Shown here: positions 62,901 through 64,000 of the stretch, piece by piece
Position numbering within the stretch: position 1 is the first letter of the stretch
How the letters are laid out: every line of letters starts with the position of its first letter
Assembly (NCBI RefSeq): GCF_020184175.1
Contig: NC_065531.1
Coordinates: forward strand, 16,761,213-16,825,212
From: Aphis gossypii
Lineage: Eukaryota > Arthropoda > Insecta > Hemiptera > Aphididae
Direction of reading: 5' to 3'
Length of the DNA stretch: 64,000 nucleotides
Notes under the pieces: generated by a model
The model's input: the letters and a program-made list of their open reading frames with translations, nothing else
Database searches by the model: none
What the model was told of the DNA's origin: nothing
Made by a program: the position numbers and the translations under genes

Positions 62901-64000
62901 TATTTAATTTTTTTAATATAATTATTTACTAACCATTTGAATTTTACATGCTTAGATTATTCATGTTGCTGAAAATGATGAAGCTTTGAAATTTCAAATG
63001 ATAATGTATAATGAACAATATCTTGTTGATTATGATTCACCAGAAATTTTTATTTCAATTTCATCAGGATGTATAAAATGTGTATTTTTAAATCGTTTTA
63101 TGACCAAATTATTAGTAAGTATTGTTTACTCTTCAGTAATTATCTATAATTATGATTTATTCATATATTAAAAATTAAAATGTATAAGTGAACTCATTTA
63201 TTAAAATAAATATATAAAGTATTATGTTAAAATGCATTTGTTATATTTATATTTATAGTGCTTTATAAATCATTTCCAAGCTGGAAAAGCTGCTGTTTAT
63301 GAAGCAGGGGCTGCTGCTGTAGCTACTGCTAAAATGAATGTGAAATCAGCTACTCGAGTTGCTCTTGATATTAATTTGAAAGTATGTATTTACTATTTAA
63401 TTTCTCTTTTATTTTTCTAAAAATTAATTATGTTTTTATTAAAGGCTCCAGTCATTGTTGTACCACAAAACTCTTTTAGTTTAGAAGCATTATGTTTTGA
63501 TTTTGGGTATTTATCTATTACAAACTCATTTTTGCTTATTCATAAAGGAACTGATTATATTCCAGCAGTGATTGATCAATTGAGTTTAAATTTACAAGAT
63601 CTTAAAGTATCCAGGTTCGATTATTTATAAGTTTGAAATATATAAGTATAGTAATATATGTTTTTAATGTACTACTTTCAGAGTGAAATTGAATGATGGT
63701 ATTAAATATTTTGTGTTTGACTGTCTATTATTACAACCTATTACGTTTTCTTTAATTGTAAAACGTAATTTATCATCAGCATGGTATACTGATCATCCAG
63801 ATTTTGATGTAGTGGCTAAATTTGACTCTATCAAAGTAAAATTAATAATTTTAAAATATTTTACATATAGCTATTTACCTATTATTTAATTGGGATTGTT
63901 ATAGGTAACTGTTAGTCATTTTGATTACATTTTAGTAATGAAGGTATTAAATGAAAATCTTAGTGAAGGAAAAGATGACTTGACTCCTCCAAATAATCAA
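50907..64000 (+). CDS. Vps13: Vps13 (VPS13A/C type) bridge-like lipid transfer protein, 3' end outside window
   Basis: Rod-shaped protein that moves phospholipids between organelle membranes at contact sites. Twenty-four exons lie in the window: 50907-51006, 52625-52711, 52794-52994, 53868-54103, 55239-55377, 55472-55591, 55672-55798, 58135-58369, 58737-58851, 58915-59164, 59229-59543, 59708-59860, 59930-60110, 60182-60368, 60888-60970, 61091-61244, 61342-61577, 61637-61922, 61993-62216, 62956-63114, 63259-63381, 63445-63614, 63682-63835, 63905-64000+. They total 1377 codons in one frame, somewhat under half of a typical Vps13A/C. The start ATG at 50907 opens with the chorein domain (MVFESLVADVLNRFIGEYV, LDSSQLNIGIWGGDVVLRDL, LVLKIPWKNLYS, KIPWKNL being invariant). 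NVQVNIKTIHIRYEDRVT and AMPYRKYRP also match A/C rather than B or D paralogues. Introns hold an AT-rich repeat and a solo LTR. Confidence 0.96.
56260..57020. repeat. AT-rich dispersed repeat, copy 2 (Vps13 intron 7)
   Basis: Shares the 'ttttcaaaatattctggctt' block and following words with 19500-20290. Here a subunit beginning 'acttgaaaatt.aatacaa' and continuing to '..gttcttc/tttctta' recurs near 56575, 56751 and (as 'aattaaaaatttaataca') 56930, i.e. roughly every 175-180 bp. Non-coding; class unknown; boundaries approximate. Confidence 0.5.
62308..62861. mobile_element. Solo LTR of a retrotransposon in Vps13 intron
   Basis: A 554-bp block begins TGTAACGTCCCC and ends ATCGTTACA, giving the TG...CA boundary with a 7-bp inverted repeat TGTAACG/CGTTACA, and is flanked by a 4-bp duplication CTAG (62304-62307 and 62862-62865). 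No internal coding region is present, so it is a solo LTR left by recombination. A 4-bp duplication fits Gypsy or similar LTR elements; the family is not recognised. It lies between Vps13 exons 62216 and 62956. Confidence 0.75.

Noticed and set aside
1..64000. tRNA, rRNA and small nuclear RNA genes
   Set aside because: I looked by eye for tRNA-like box A/box B pairs and GC-rich RNA genes and found none I could support; a covariance-model scan would be decisive.

Overview
The window looks like nuclear DNA of a hemipteran insect, most likely an aphid. The evidence is very AT-rich sequence (not computed), many taggtacctat-type words scattered between genes, GT-AG introns from about 60 bp to several kb, dense small inverted-repeat transposons, and protein sequences that read as insect orthologues. 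I could not run any search, so the species call is inference.

Layout: (1) 342-5504 (+): the 3' part of Vps16, whose 5' end lies before the window. (2) 5505-14498: about 9 kb with no gene I can support, only transposon remnants. (3) 14499-16510 (-): a four-exon RR-1 cuticular protein with a clear TATA/initiator promoter. (4) 16.6-27.0 kb: a gene-poor stretch with a hAT-like MITE, an AT-rich repeat, and a GC-rich inverted-repeat element holding a 31-bp minisatellite beside a strong hairpin. (5) 27082-28588 (+): a compact type II membrane protein with a TNF-like domain (Eiger-like), convergent with (6) 29204-34091 (-): a six-exon secreted protein of 558 aa with dibasic sites and a C-terminal ten-cysteine region. 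I do not recognise its family; it resembles a prohormone. (7) 34.1-37.9 kb: microsatellite, MITEs and a decayed non-LTR reverse transcriptase. (8) 37968-48042: a compact housekeeping block with ZCCHC9 (-), XRCC1 (-), URM1 (+) and Nup50 (-). (9) 50907-64000 (+): the first 24 coding exons of Vps13, which runs off the right edge.

I derived exon structures by hand. For every multi-exon gene the splice phases close exactly and give one open frame. The genes do not form a single pathway. Vps16 (HOPS/CORVET tethering) and Vps13 (bridge-like lipid transfer) both act on endolysosomal membranes; XRCC1, URM1, Nup50 and ZCCHC9 are DNA repair, tRNA thiolation/urmylation, nuclear pore and RNA-binding functions.

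The most unusual content is a family of short GC-rich inverted-repeat elements (five probable copies, three of them in Vps16 introns), the unrecognised secreted precursor with a likely GC-AG intron, a 57-bp near-perfect hairpin flanked by a 7-bp direct repeat, and a solo LTR in a Vps13 intron.
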